The position numbers were made by a program, and so were the translations under genes. A stretch of DNA of 64,000 nucleotides from Lepidostoma basale (Eukaryota > Arthropoda > Insecta > Trichoptera > Lepidostomatidae). Positions 1 through 11,199 of this stretch are shown here, in pieces (position 1 is the first letter of the stretch; every line of letters begins with the position of its first letter). Below the pieces are notes generated by a model that was not told where the DNA came from, made no database searches, and saw only the letters and a list, made by a program, of their open reading frames with translations. The stretch spans positions 72,501-136,500 of the forward strand of contig JAHDVF020000751.1 of assembly GCA_022606425.2 (NCBI GenBank), read 5' to 3'.

Positions 1-800
1 TTCTATTACCATAATATAAGTATTATATCATGCATGCGTTATCTTTTCCTTGTAATTTTTTTTTCTACTTAGATTTTTTTTATTCTGTGTTAGTTTTGAT
101 TTGAACATTCTCTCTTTCAACCTTTCATGCATTTATAATATGTTACATTTTCTGCATTTTTGTACCGTTTCATACTAGCTTATTTGTTCCTACATTCACT
201 CAACGTTTTAGAATTTCTTCTGTATTCTGTATCATTTGATAAATTGAATTGTTACTCGGCGTTGCACAGGAATCAATATAAAATTATTTCAACGTACTCT
301 TTAAAACTATATTTTAATAATTATTCATTACCATGGCCTGGGATCCCTCATGCTTTTGTTGGAATATTGCATTCCCAGAAGTGGGCTGTGGCCCGAAACA
401 TGTTTGCAGAAGTGCAAAAAATGAAAATTTTCTTAAAATTATTCAAATGAAAACAAAATCTTATTTGTTTAAACAATTTCATATTTCTTGGAATTATCTG
501 ATACTTTTTCAATTAATTTCACGTAGTAATAGCTTTCATTTCAAGTTGCCAATACCTCCCTTCTATTTATAACTTTTTTCAATGGTAATGTTGGGTTAGG
601 TTCTATAATACATTGTTATACATTTTTCTAATCAATCTTAAGACAAATAGTAAAAAAATGTTTCGTTTATTCAATATAAATCGATTCAATAATTTATTGT
701 TTAAATATTTACCCCCCTTAAATCACAATGTTATATTATATACGTAAGTAAAAAAAAATAAATACTTAAAAAACAATTCAGCATAAATACAGACATTAAT

Positions 801-928
801 CATTAATAACACCTTAACTTTAGAGTGGCTCTTCATGGGTTCATAAATTGTGAACATTTATCGACGTTCCTCAGCATTAATAACACGTTAACTTTACAGT
901 AGCACTTTGGGTTCAAAAATTCAAATTA
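801..928. repeat. Direct duplication, ~74-bp offset
   Basis: Two diverged copies begin with CATTAATAACAC at 801 and 875 and continue with TTAACTTTA and a GGTTCA block. The offset is 74 bp. Function unknown; it looks like an old local tandem duplication. Confidence 0.6.
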
Positions 929-1093
929 ATTTTTCACAATTCTTCATTTTTCTTTAAATAAAGCAGCAAGGACAATATTCAAACTTAAGCGTTTTAATTC
1001 AATTGTTAATTTGGAAAAAAATAAGGATAAGAAACCACTTTTTAGGTATTTTAATTTATTAAAAAATTTAAATAAATTAACAAAACTTTTTTT

Positions 1094-1168
1094 GGAGATA
1101 TGCTTCATTTTCAGATGATATCCTCTATAAGAGTTTTAGTTACACATGAAGATGGAGCATATCTCTGG
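1094..1168. repeat. Short inverted repeat
   Basis: The arm at 1094-1113 (GGAGATATGCTTCATTTTCA) is matched, inverted and with a few mismatches, by 1147-1168. The loop is about 33 bases. It may be a tiny inverted-repeat element; no target duplication is evident. Confidence 0.45.
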
Positions 1169-1424
1169 AACACGGGGTGTATATTTATTTATATTTAACA
1201 AATAAAAATACATTATTTGTATATTAAAAGCGGTTTTACGGTGTTAAATTTTCTTTCCACATTAGGCAACAAGGATTCCCTAGGTGTTATGCAGTTTGCC
1301 GATCAATTCACAACAAGGTGCCTTATGGTTAAAGTTTATAGATATAACCAAAAATCGTTGTTGTTGCATTGTCTATTGCTTTTCAAATTAATGACGTTTA
1401 TTTTTGTTTATTAATTGTTTTATT

Positions 1425-1635
1425 TTTGACAGCTGTCAGACGATGAGTGGCTGACCCCCGGATTACTGGTCTGAGGAAGCCCGCATTCGCGCAGCCGACA
1501 GCCAATCATGGCGCTTCCCGTGACGTCACTCTGCCACGTGACCAGCGCGCAGCCAACAGCAGGCGGCCCGCGCCGTTGATACCCAACCACAGAGCTCTGC
1601 TCGGCCGCGTCCCGACATGGCGCGTATTTTAAACA
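1425..1635. promoter_or_regulatory. GC-rich promoter-like island
   Basis: An abrupt GC-rich, CpG-containing block sits in otherwise AT-rich DNA. It contains a CCAAT box (1502-1506, in GCCAATCATGGCG), a perfect CRE (TGACGTCA, 1521-1528) and a perfect E-box (CACGTG, 1535-1540), followed by a TATTTTAAA stretch at about 1624. This clustering is typical of a housekeeping promoter or 5' UTR. No coding exon can be attached on either strand, so the gene it serves may begin with a non-coding exon or lie outside the window. Strand is undecided. Alternatively it is a GC-rich transposon remnant. Confidence 0.45.
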
Positions 1636-1639
1636 ATGC

Positions 1640-4600
1640 TTCAAGCTAACGACAGAATGCTATTGCATGCTTCGGATAAGTATAGGCTTAGACTAGTCTT
1701 AAAATATCTAAACTTAATGAAAAATCAATTAACATATTATCCTAGACACGTAATTTATGCAGAAGATTGCAAGTGCATACTGCGTTTTAATTTAGTACGT
1801 ATTTAAGTGTGAATATCTCAAAATTGATAATATTTTCAACGATCTGTGACATTGTGAATCCAATTCCTCCCTTTTGTCACAGAAACCCCGTGCTCCCATG
1901 ATATCCACATTCTTCAGAGGAATGATGGTGTTCATTGAATGAAGTTAGATTTTGAGATATGTCTATTGAACAGACTCGGGAATCTAAGGGCGATCAAGGA
2001 AAGAATCGATGAAATTCGTGAAGAATAGATTTTTTAACGTTCCGAGAATGTTTCGGTTAAAATATACTATTATATTATATTATCTTCTACACCAACTAAC
2101 TGTGCTTTCTTTTATGCTAGATAAAACTTAGAAATATTTAGCTTAAAATATGTAAGTATGTAGTTAAGTCGCCCAAGGTGGAAGCGGACTAAGTTTTGTA
2201 TAAAAATCAGTATGTAGTTGTAATTATTATTTTACGCCACTGGTTCAAAATGGTTAAATAAAAATTCTTTTTGAATTCGAAGAAGGTAAGATTTTGTTTT
2301 AATCTAAAAAAGGAATAAAGTTACATTGTTAACTTTTGTATGTTGGATTATTTTTGGGGAGTGCCACAAGGATCTAAGCCAAGTCCACTTGGATGTAAAA
2401 CCGTTTTGAACTTGTGTGAAGATAGCTATTGTGTGTTATATTATAATTTTATTGTTTTGATGTACAAGTGCAGTTTACCCTATAATAAAGCTTGTCAGAG
2501 TTGACAGTTAAGAATCGAGTGAAATGTCTGTTGACATGTAGCCGAAGAGAAATAGATTGATTGAAAATGATGTCAGGGAACTGTACTTGCTTGCGTGTTC
2601 TTTATGTGTACTGTAAACTATTCCATAGAAACATATTTACTAACATTATAAATGGTTCTTAGCCTTTAAATGTAAAATTTAATATGATATTATGTAAAGA
2701 AGGTTGTGCGTGAAAAATTTAAGCATAATTAATGTTCATGAAAATGAATGAAATATGATTAAAATTAGCGTATTTTTAATATATCTACCGCAGTTAAGAG
2801 ACACTTAACGTACTCTTTAAATTATAATAACTATATCAATTATTATTACCACATGCGTGTAATACTTTACTTATAAACTTAGATAGAAAAACAATGATTG
2901 AAATATTAAGATACCACGCGATTGAAATGCGGCAGAGATTGTGGCGGGGAAAAAAAGTGAATTTCGAGGGATGTTCTTTTAATGTTTATTGCAATTGTTT
3001 TGTAACTTCTTCGCTAATGAGGAACGTTCTAAAGTGACGCAGTCTTTTGTCATTAAATTTGATGATCGATTGCGGAATGAAAGAATGTAAAAAAACGATT
3101 CCTTCTCATTTTAAAATGAGATTTTTATTATTATGTATTTTAAGTTTTTAAACGCTCTACGAAGAGTGAAACGAAAACCTAAAGGTTGTATTGTTAACGA
3201 AGGAACGAAGCATAAAGCATGACGAAGGCGCATATAAAATTTTGTGTTTTATTTATTTATAAGCGCCGATATAACGGCTTTGTTGTGCAGACGATTGCAA
3301 GTGTTTGAAATAGATATTTAAAGAGTTGCAGCGTATGCTAAAACGGTGTCAAAATTTTGTGACGAGACATGCGAGGGCGAAAGATTTGATTTAAAAAATG
3401 CCATATGTACTAAGAGTACATTAGATTTAAAAGAAACTAGATAGAACAATTTAGTCGCTTCGCTTAGAGAATAGTTGCTTATTGCTAAAGTTAGAAATAT
3501 GCAGTTAGTTTAGGGAGTTAAACGCCGCGGTAGGGTCACAATTATGGACTCTAATGTCAAATGGATGACGTAAAAATACAACACCAGAATCAAAGTCAAT
3601 ATGTAGTATTTATATGTTGAAATAGGTGGCTGAGATTACAATTAAACCTTGACTAACCCTTTTCTTGTATTGAATGTGTAAAAACACAATTAAGTGAATC
3701 AGTATACGATGAAAATTCACATTTTAAATAAATACATGTAAAGTTTCTGAAAAATATTATACATCGTGTGAACACTTAATTTTTGGTGTGGCATTATTAA
3801 CAAAATATTTCAAACACTTGTGTGCTTTGTTTTTTTTCGAACCAACCAGTTACAAAGCAAACTGTTTTTGTTACAACCCTGACAAAACTACAGCAGGAGT
3901 AAAACTCGTAGAATCGGAAAAATATTTGTAATAAAATAGTGTAAAAAAAAAGTAAACAAGTGTTTCGAAAAAATGTTGTCTATTTAATGTGAAAATATCC
4001 AAGTCTTTGTAAAAAACAAATTTAAAAACATTACATCATCAAATTCAATAATAATAAAATTAGATTTCAAGAAATAAGTTTCACGTATTGATTGCTATTA
4101 AAAACAAGTCTTCTTCAATCAAAGATTTAAATACAATATATTATCAAAATTACATTTAAAAATCTTCACCTTTGACTTTGTTGACGTTTGTATCTAATGC
4201 AAACATTCCCAGTTTTCAGTTCATATGAGATGTATAATGTACCTCAACACCGAAATACAGAAAAAACAAGACTAAAATGTCGATTCACATGTCTAATGTA
4301 TGTGAATAAATAAAAGTTTTATTTGGCCAACATATTTCTTGTATAGAATGTGAACTCATAACAGTTTTTGAAAAATCAAAATGTGAATGTATATTTTGAC
4401 TAACCTCTTTCGTGTATTAAATGCAGAAAAACTTATTCACTGTTTATTGTAAAAAACAAAACATTCATCTACGTTGAGTAATTTTTGATTCTTGATTGAT
4501 TTAATATTTCATATTTTAATATATACAAAAAAATAATATTCATTAAAAAGTCGTTTTTAAACAGAGTAAAATATATATTATTCAATTTTACAGTTTCAAA

Positions 4601-5450
4601 ATTGATCATAACCAGTTTAGGAGAAATCATCACTAAAAGATGGAATTAAAGCGACAGAAACTGGTCGAAATATAAAAAAGTTGTCATACAACGACTGTTC
4701 CGAATTTGAAAATTAAAATCTATGCACTGGGACAATAGTAGTATTGTTTTTTTTCGAACGCTTTTGAAATATTTTCACAGTCGATAGATTGTCGGGTAAT
4801 GTGTATTGAATGTAATTTTACGTCAGATAATTGTGACCTATCGTATTAAATGAATAAATAAATAAAATACTAATTATAAAAGCGACGAGAGTCTCTTAAC
4901 ATGAACACCACTATTCTAAGAAATATAAAAACTCTTATTTTTTTAATTTTATGAAGAATTAAATGAAATTTTTCCAAAATTCAACACCCACAGTGTTCTA
5001 ATCGTTTTGGTTCGTTATTTTCTTTTTTATTATTACCACACGTGGTTTGGGAAATTTCTTATGTCGGTTACAAAGCCTTTTAATTTTTAACTAACCGATT
5101 CTATTTCTACTTCATTATGTCTCGAGAATATTCTTCAGCCCCTCGTAACCGAGTTTACCAAGTAAAAGATTCATTTTTTTAAGTCATAGAATATTAAAAT
5201 TTTATTGAACATATTTGACAATCCATTTACAATCAATAATGAATTCATATTACAAAAATACGTCTTTATCATGAAATTTTTTTTCTTCTTATGCTTTATA
5301 AAACACATATATATTATAGTTTTAATGGTATGTCTAAGAGGGAAAAAAAGTATTTTAATATATCTAATAATGTGTTTATATTATTATTTTAAGTAAACAA
5401 GTAGCCAAGCTGATATTAAAAACCTTTTATTTTGCAATATTATTAATGAA
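1640..5450. other. Long gene-free AT-rich stretch
   Basis: No convincing coding frame or RNA gene is visible. The base composition between 1.64 and 3.6 kb is slightly less AT-rich than what follows and could include untranslated exon sequence belonging to the promoter-like island. A loosely repeated phrase, GACTAACC followed by CTTGTATTGAATGTG, recurs at about 3650, 4330 and 4400 in diverged form. Confidence 0.5.
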
Positions 5451-5454
5451 AATG

Positions 5455-5598
5455 TTTGTTTTCTAGAAGTTTTATTTATGTACTTTCGCCTTTCTATTAC
5501 ATTATTAAATGCCATCAAATGTGGATATTTGATACTGACTCGACAAGGCGAAAAATGTCATTTCATATAATATAATAAAACTTCTAGAAATGTGAAGT
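5455..5598. mobile_element. FB-A fold-back element, diverged copy
   Basis: The outer arms TTTCTAGAAGTTTTATT and AATAAAACTTCTAGAAA are inverted copies of each other and match the arms of the FB-A elements at 9.6, 39.8 and 60.6 kb. The centre retains an AAGGCGAAAAATGTCATTTC block corresponding to the hammerhead-like motif but is badly decayed. Confidence 0.6.
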
Positions 5599-6184
5599 TT
5601 TACGTCAATAACATTCAATTAATGTCCATTTTTACTTTGACATTTTATTTGTTGTTTACAAGAGTGACAAGGTTTAAACTTAACCATAGATAATTCATTT
5701 ATCAATGAAATTATTAAAAGCATAGAACAAACAAACAAATAAGGTATACTTCTGAATTTTTACTCTTCTGCTTATACATACCATTATAGATAATGTGTAA
5801 TTTATTTATTTCAAATATGCATACAATAGAATTTCAAGTTCAGTTCTTTAATAAATTTAAATCTAGCCATCTGTGAAGTTAAAACGATTTTTATTGTCTA
5901 TGAAAAACAGCGATTTTCTTCTGTTGGTAGTGTTTAACAATACATAAACAAAACGCACATAAATGTACTATCAAGGAGCAATACTTGTACCGAAATATAA
6001 TGCATTACTTTTATCGTATTTCAATTCTTGAAATTAAAATTGATTGTGATAATTTCCTAAGCGGTCCAAATTACTTTTATACCCTTAACCCTCAACAGCG
6101 CTCGCGTGTCCAATAGACGTCGTTGTGAATCGTACGCCTGTCAGACCTTGGCCAATATCTTATTTGAATTTCCTGTCAAATCTC

Positions 6185-6332
6185 ATTTTAAATAATATGA
6201 ATAAAAAGATGTGTTTTCTAGATGTTTTATTATATTTCATGAGAATGACAAGTGACATTAATTATCATACGAAACGTTCTCATGAAATAAAACTTGTAAT
6301 AACATACGTTTTTATTCATATTAATATGTTTT
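6185..6332. mobile_element. FB-A fold-back element, short decayed copy
   Basis: Inverted arms built on TTCTAGATGTTTTATTATATTTCATGAGAATGAC flank a short centre that keeps a CGAAACGTTC block, and the outermost ends are ATATGAATAAAAA and its inverse. The central motif is shorter than in other copies. The small open frame overlapping it is a by-product of AT-rich sequence. Confidence 0.5.
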
Positions 6333-7085
6333 ATAATACATCATTGTTCAATAAACATTAAATAAATCTTATATTAATTAATAAAATCCTAAATATTAAA
6401 GCGGTTTTACGTATTCTGTAGAAAATTTAAAAGTGCAAAATTAATATGTTTTTAATACGAATGAAAATGGCAAAATTTTATAAATGTGTCGCTCAAATAA
6501 TTTTCTAGAAAAAGAACATTTTTATTTATATTGATTATTATTTGACGTGAGGTTTTACATCATTATTCAAGAAACAAACCAATAATAATGAACCGAACAT
6601 CACCAAATAACTGAGAGTATTTCTATTGTAAAGTAATAAGTTTGATATAAAATTTGCAATTAACCGCTTTCAAGTCATTGGTGTTTGATGGAAATTCAGT
6701 ATGTTTGATTGACGCTGATTTATTTTAAAATTCACCGATTTGTAGCCAAAAGTCTCATACACACAATTTATTATAAAGTTCACCAATTTGTCGCTGGGTG
6801 TCTCACAGGCGTACGAACATCCCGATCGCTGTTTGGGGTATATTTATGTCAAGTAGATTTGATGTCGTTGTAGAATTTGTACAAAATTTCGTTTTTAATG
6901 TAAATTAATTCACAATCATACCCAGGATGAGTGAGATAATTATGCATAGAACAAAGTAGATTCTACGGCACTTACTTATAAACATAACCTAACCTAAACT
7001 GTCACAAATAGTAAAAAAAAAATAACCCGACTTTACCAAATTGTAAATAATAAATGAATATAATTTCACTTACTATTTTCAGAAC
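6333..7085. other. AT-rich, nothing recognised
   Basis: No coding frame, RNA gene or clear repeat was found here. Confidence 0.5.
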
Positions 7086-7089
7086 ACTT

Positions 7090-7215
7090 TATTTTTATTT
7101 ATACAGACATGTTTCGATTGTGGCCCAACCTTGATGAACAAAATTATTAATTTAAACATCGAAAAAGGTGTGTAAAATACCGAAACATGTCTGTAAAAAG
7201 AAACATCATGTGTTG
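7090..7215. mobile_element. FB-C fold-back element with decayed hammerhead-like motifs
   Basis: TACAGACATGTTTCG (from 7105) is inverted as CGAAACATGTCTGTA (ending near 7195). Each arm, read outward, gives a stem-loop resembling hammerhead stem II (GGUUG/CAAUC on the minus strand, GGUGU/AUACC on the plus strand) followed by GAAAC-AU-GUC. The CUGAUGA part of the core is degenerate in both. The layout is the same head-to-head arrangement as FB-A and FB-B although the sequence is different. Confidence 0.5.
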
Positions 7216-8620
7216 TGAAATAGACAAAGGGCTATTCTATTTATTTATATTTGAATCCACAGCACGAACTGAAGGCGAATATAGAATAAAATATATGTAA
7301 TAAAATCGAATATTATTATTTTATAATGTTGTTTCGTATAATCTTCTAGACAATAAAATGTTTAAAATACGAATATTCAATTACTGCTATTTATGAATTG
7401 TTGTTTTTTTTAATCTTATTTAAGCTAAATTAGACAGTATTCAATGGTCAATACACATTTTTTATTTAAAACATCTTGTACTTTATGTTTATTTAAGATT
7501 GTTTGTCTACTTAACCATGTGCATTTTAGATGTTTATGTTTATATGTAAGTGCCGTAACCATTATACATTTCTGAAGTGATATTTTCATTAAAGTGTCTG
7601 ACTTTTTCTTATATATTATACCTACAAAGAAATATTACATGTATGAGAAATTCGTTAATCTTTTGATGGTTAATAAGTGTCTCTAGACACAATTCAACAG
7701 ACCCGTTTGACACTTCTATACGTTTTTAATACATTTATCAAACGTTTCGCATTAACTTGTTTAAAATGCTTTTATTAGTTCAACAGAAATATGAATACGT
7801 ATTCTTTGAATCAATAAATAAATCTAATTTTTATTTTGAAACAAGATTGGAAATTATATTATCTTATTTTAACTTGATTCTATTCCATTTTTAATATCTG
7901 TTCTTTCAAATAAATAAAACCATAGATTTAAAATGATTAAAATAATATTTAAAAAATGGTCAGAATTCAATCAGAAAAACTTAGATGATAAAATAACGAT
8001 ATGAAACATTTAGAGAAATTAGTGTAATAATCATGTCATATTATTAGCATATAAGGAGTACTTAGAATCAGCAAAATAAGACAATTCAATCATCGGATAA
8101 GATAATTATTTGCGTGGTTTAGGATCGACTAGCGACCTAAGACCCGAGCCCTGAGTTCACTCAAATTGAAAAATGTTCCAATTGATAATGAATCATTGAA
8201 TATATTACCTGTGAAATATAGAACTAAGGAATAATCATACTTAATAATCATAGGACGTAAGGAAATATTATATATTTTAAAAATAAGGCAGTAGACTATT
8301 TTGTTTTCTTTCGTCGTGTTAATTTCGAAATCCGAATGTCGAGTGTGTTGAAAAAATATGGCGTTCGAACTGTTTTTTTTTATTTAAATTCGTAGATTTT
8401 TTCAGAATGTATAAAATCCTTTTTTTCGTACAAAAAAAGCGCTTTTCTATTATTTATAATTATAAATTTTTGCGCGAACAAATATTTTCGAATGGTAGTT
8501 TGATCTACAAAATGTATAGTTCATATTATGCTTCAGCATCATATAAAATAATACAACTGACGACTGCTAATTGATTGGAATTTACGTGAAGTTCGCCATG
8601 ATCGTAGCAAAAATTTCACT
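7216..8620. other. AT-rich, nothing recognised
   Basis: Read on both strands without finding a conserved coding frame, RNA gene or repeat that recurs elsewhere in the window. Confidence 0.5.
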
Positions 8621-8624
8621 CGTC

Positions 8625-10245
8625 TAGAATCTATATGGATAGTGACAAAGGATCCTGTAAAATGAATGTTTGTTAGAATCCAAGAGGACGGTAGCGATTA
8701 GCCATCGAAATCATTTAAATAATTCAACCGGATAGCTTTGATAATCGAAATGGATAGAAATTCGAATACCTTTAGATAGTGACGAGAATTGATCTAAATT
8801 GAGATTAATATCCAAGAGAATGATAATAAAATCTGTACTTTTTTTAATAGCCATCAATTTCAGCAAGAATTCATTGAAGTCCGACTAGTCAGAAATTGGG
8901 TTCCAATTGACAGAATCAAAAAACCATCTAAATGGTAATAATAAATGGAAATAAATGATTCCTTAATAAAAACAAAACAATGTAATTCGCCTGGAAAATC
9001 AAGAAGAAAATATGTTTCTTCAAGTTGTTTTGATAATGAGTCTAGTTAGCAGCGGAAATCCATTAGGATAGTAACAAAAATCCACTTAAATAGTTCCATT
9101 ATGAGTACAAAAAATCCACAATTTCAACATATAGTGGAAACCGGATATTGCTATCAAAATAAGTGTGTCAAAACCAAATCACAACAATAACTTCGACCGT
9201 TGTTATCAATTCTGATCAATATTGGATTATAATTCGTGAAAATATCATAACTGATCTTGAATAAATGGATCAATATGATACAAATTCGTTTACAAAATAG
9301 GTTTATTTTCTTGGAGCACAATATTTAGAAGCAATGTTACGGAAGCATACTTGAAAGGAAGCAGCTTCCGTAGATTCACTGTAAAATTAAAAAAGCAACC
9401 GGTCCCGTAGTGATGTCAATAAGCGGCTTCCGCTGTATTGACTTTATCAATAATCTATTGGGTAGATTTTCATTTGGACAGTACCAATTATCAAGCAGGA
9501 ATCCATCTGTATTTCGAGAAATCGATATGTAATAATAATACATCAAGCTAGTATATATAATCCTAATGATTGATACGAATGAAAACGTCTGTCTTCTAGG
9601 AGTTTTATTATATTTTAAGGCATTGTCAAATGTTTAATAATACCTTAGAAGGGCGAAACGTGTCATTTCATCTAAAATGAAGGTAATAAAACTCCTAGAA
9701 GACATACGTTTTCATTGATATTAATTATTTAATATGGAGTTTTACATCGTTGTTCAAGAAGCAATTAATAATCCAAATGGTTAGTGGAGAATATTAGTTT
9801 GGATAGTACCAAGAATCAATCGGAATAAGAGCGCAATTCATCAATGTTGCAAGAAATCGGCATGTTATAAAAATCCATCGAGTTAGTATCTGATTAGTAT
9901 AGAATCCAACTGGTTAGTATAGAACATCCATTTGGAGAGTACCAAGAATTAGTCGGAATAATCGCGAGTATTCATCAATATTGCAAAAAATCAGCATATA
10001 ATGATAATCCATGCGGCTAGTAGCTATAATCCAACTGGTTAGCTGACAGAATCCATTTGGGGAGTACCAAACATCTATCGGAATAATAACGGGAATTCAT
10101 TAATGTTGCCAGAACATATAATATTAATCCACCCGGCTAGTAGCTATAATCTAATTGGTTAGTGCAGAGAATCCATGTGGATAGTAACGGCAATCCATAT
10201 GGATAGAACCAAGAATCCATCGAAATAGTAGCGCAATTTTCGAAT
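8625..10245 (+). repeat. Degenerate minisatellite, ~20-bp unit with ~125-bp higher order
   Basis: A phrase of the form AATCCAnnTGGnTAGTAnCA recurs dozens of times with many substitutions. Between about 9.45 and 10.24 kb it is organised into longer units of roughly 125 bp: AATCCATTTGGAGAGTACC, then an AATCGGAATAA block, an ATTCATCAATGTTGC block, and AATCCATnCGGCTAGTAGC. Upstream (8.6-9.1 kb) only the short unit is discernible. An FB-A element has inserted at 9,569-9,768. No open frame spans the units, so this is not a protein repeat. Confidence 0.7.
9569..9768. mobile_element. FB-A fold-back element with target duplication
   Basis: A ~200-bp insertion into the minisatellite. It is flanked by TAATCCTAATG (9558-9568) and TAATCCAAATG (9769-9779), an 11-bp target duplication with one mismatch. 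Inverted inner arms contain CTTCTAGGAGTTTTATTA; the centre carries ACCTTAGAAGGGCGAAACGTGTC (9641-9664), the family's hammerhead-like motif. The right end extends into the family's asymmetric tail, GGAGTTTTACATCGTTGTTC. Compared with the 60.6 kb copy it is inserted in the opposite orientation. Confidence 0.75.
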
Positions 10246-10480
10246 CTACTGATGAAGGGTGATCCGTCGTGATGTGTATTAAACTGCTAGAACGCATCTA
10301 AACATTGTACTTTATTTTTAGATCTTGTTTTTTTAAATTGTTTAGAAAGATGAGACGGTCACGAATTAATAGAAAGATAGATAATGTAAGAAAAAAATAG
10401 AATGTTGCATTAAGAAATGAAAAACTTTTGATACATGCATAAATTGTGTTACACTAGGCTAGCGTGTGTTTTAACCAATT
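10246..10480. other. AT-rich spacer, nothing recognised
   Basis: No coding or repeat signal beyond fading edges of the minisatellite. Confidence 0.4.
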
Positions 10481-10485
10481 TTCTT

Positions 10486-10645
10486 GATTGCAGTATTGAG
10501 GATTGTGTGAAAAATTCTTAATTTTTTTCACCTGGTGTGATAAAACCTAAACGTGTATTTTAACCTTACTTTTTATCGTTCATTGAGTTCGTTTATTTTA
10601 ATCCCCAAATCAAATTGTATTCACTAATTTTTCAATACTGCAATC
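10486..10645. repeat. Inverted-repeat element, candidate MITE
   Basis: GATTGCAGTATTGA at 10486-10499 is perfectly inverted at 10632-10645. The 160-bp spacing and AT-rich middle fit a miniature inverted-repeat transposon; no clear target duplication was identified. Confidence 0.5.
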
Positions 10646-11056
10646 AATCTGAAACATCCTTAATTATAATTAAATGAGTCATTCTAATGTCATTTCATAC
10701 ATTTGATAAATATAACGGATAATATTCCAGCCTTTTTTAGCCAACTAAGAAACACGTTTAATGTTATCTATGTGGTAAACCGTTTGACATTTGTGTAGAT
10801 TTGAAAACATCTTGACTTCGAATAAAAATTATCTCTGGTTGGATTGATTCACGTCTAGAAAATTATCGATGATTTCAAGATATAAAATAAATAATTTGAT
10901 TTTATTTTGTCTGGTTTCAACAAGGAACAATAATCTATGTAGTATCTACTTAGTATTTTGCGCGTTTATTTATCTGTATGAAATGTATAATCTGACATTT
11001 GTGATGGCGTATTTAATATTTTGGATTGTTCTCAACTGTTACCTATTCAAGTAAAT

Positions 11057-11199
11057 CGTTCTTAAAAACGGCAGTGATTAAAGTAATTAAAAAAAGAGTT
11101 AATCTTTTAATATTGTTATAAATTCTCTTTGTTTGAATGCGTTTTTGAAGTTGTTTGTGAAACCAATTGAACTTGAGCCACTGTCGTTTTTAAGGACCG
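11057..11199. repeat. Inverted-repeat element, candidate MITE
   Basis: CGTTCTTAAAAACGGCAGTG at 11057 is inverted, with a few mismatches, at 11180-11199 (CACTGTCGTTTTTAAGGACCG). A 143-bp element with ~21-bp terminal inverted repeats. Superfamily not assigned. Confidence 0.55.

Larger units (their letters stand above)
1..1415. other. AT-rich sequence without a recognisable gene
   Basis: Both strands were read. Only short open frames rich in Phe, Ile, Lys and Leu occur, as expected by chance in AT-rich DNA. The only structure seen is a small direct duplication near 0.8-0.93 kb and a short inverted repeat near 1.1 kb, listed separately. It could hold the 3' UTR of a gene lying outside the window, but nothing proves that. 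Confidence 0.6.

Noticed and set aside
160..572. Overlapping 96- and 79-codon frames at the window start
   Set aside because: Phe/Ile/Leu/Tyr-rich composition typical of AT-rich noncoding DNA; no domain, splice or promoter support.
1420..1644. 74-codon minus and 61-codon plus frames in the GC-rich island
   Set aside because: Open frames on both strands over the same GC-rich bases reflect scarcity of stop codons; neither resembles a known protein.
8625..10245. CRISPR-like array
   Set aside because: Units are degenerate with no constant-length unique spacers, and the host is a eukaryote.
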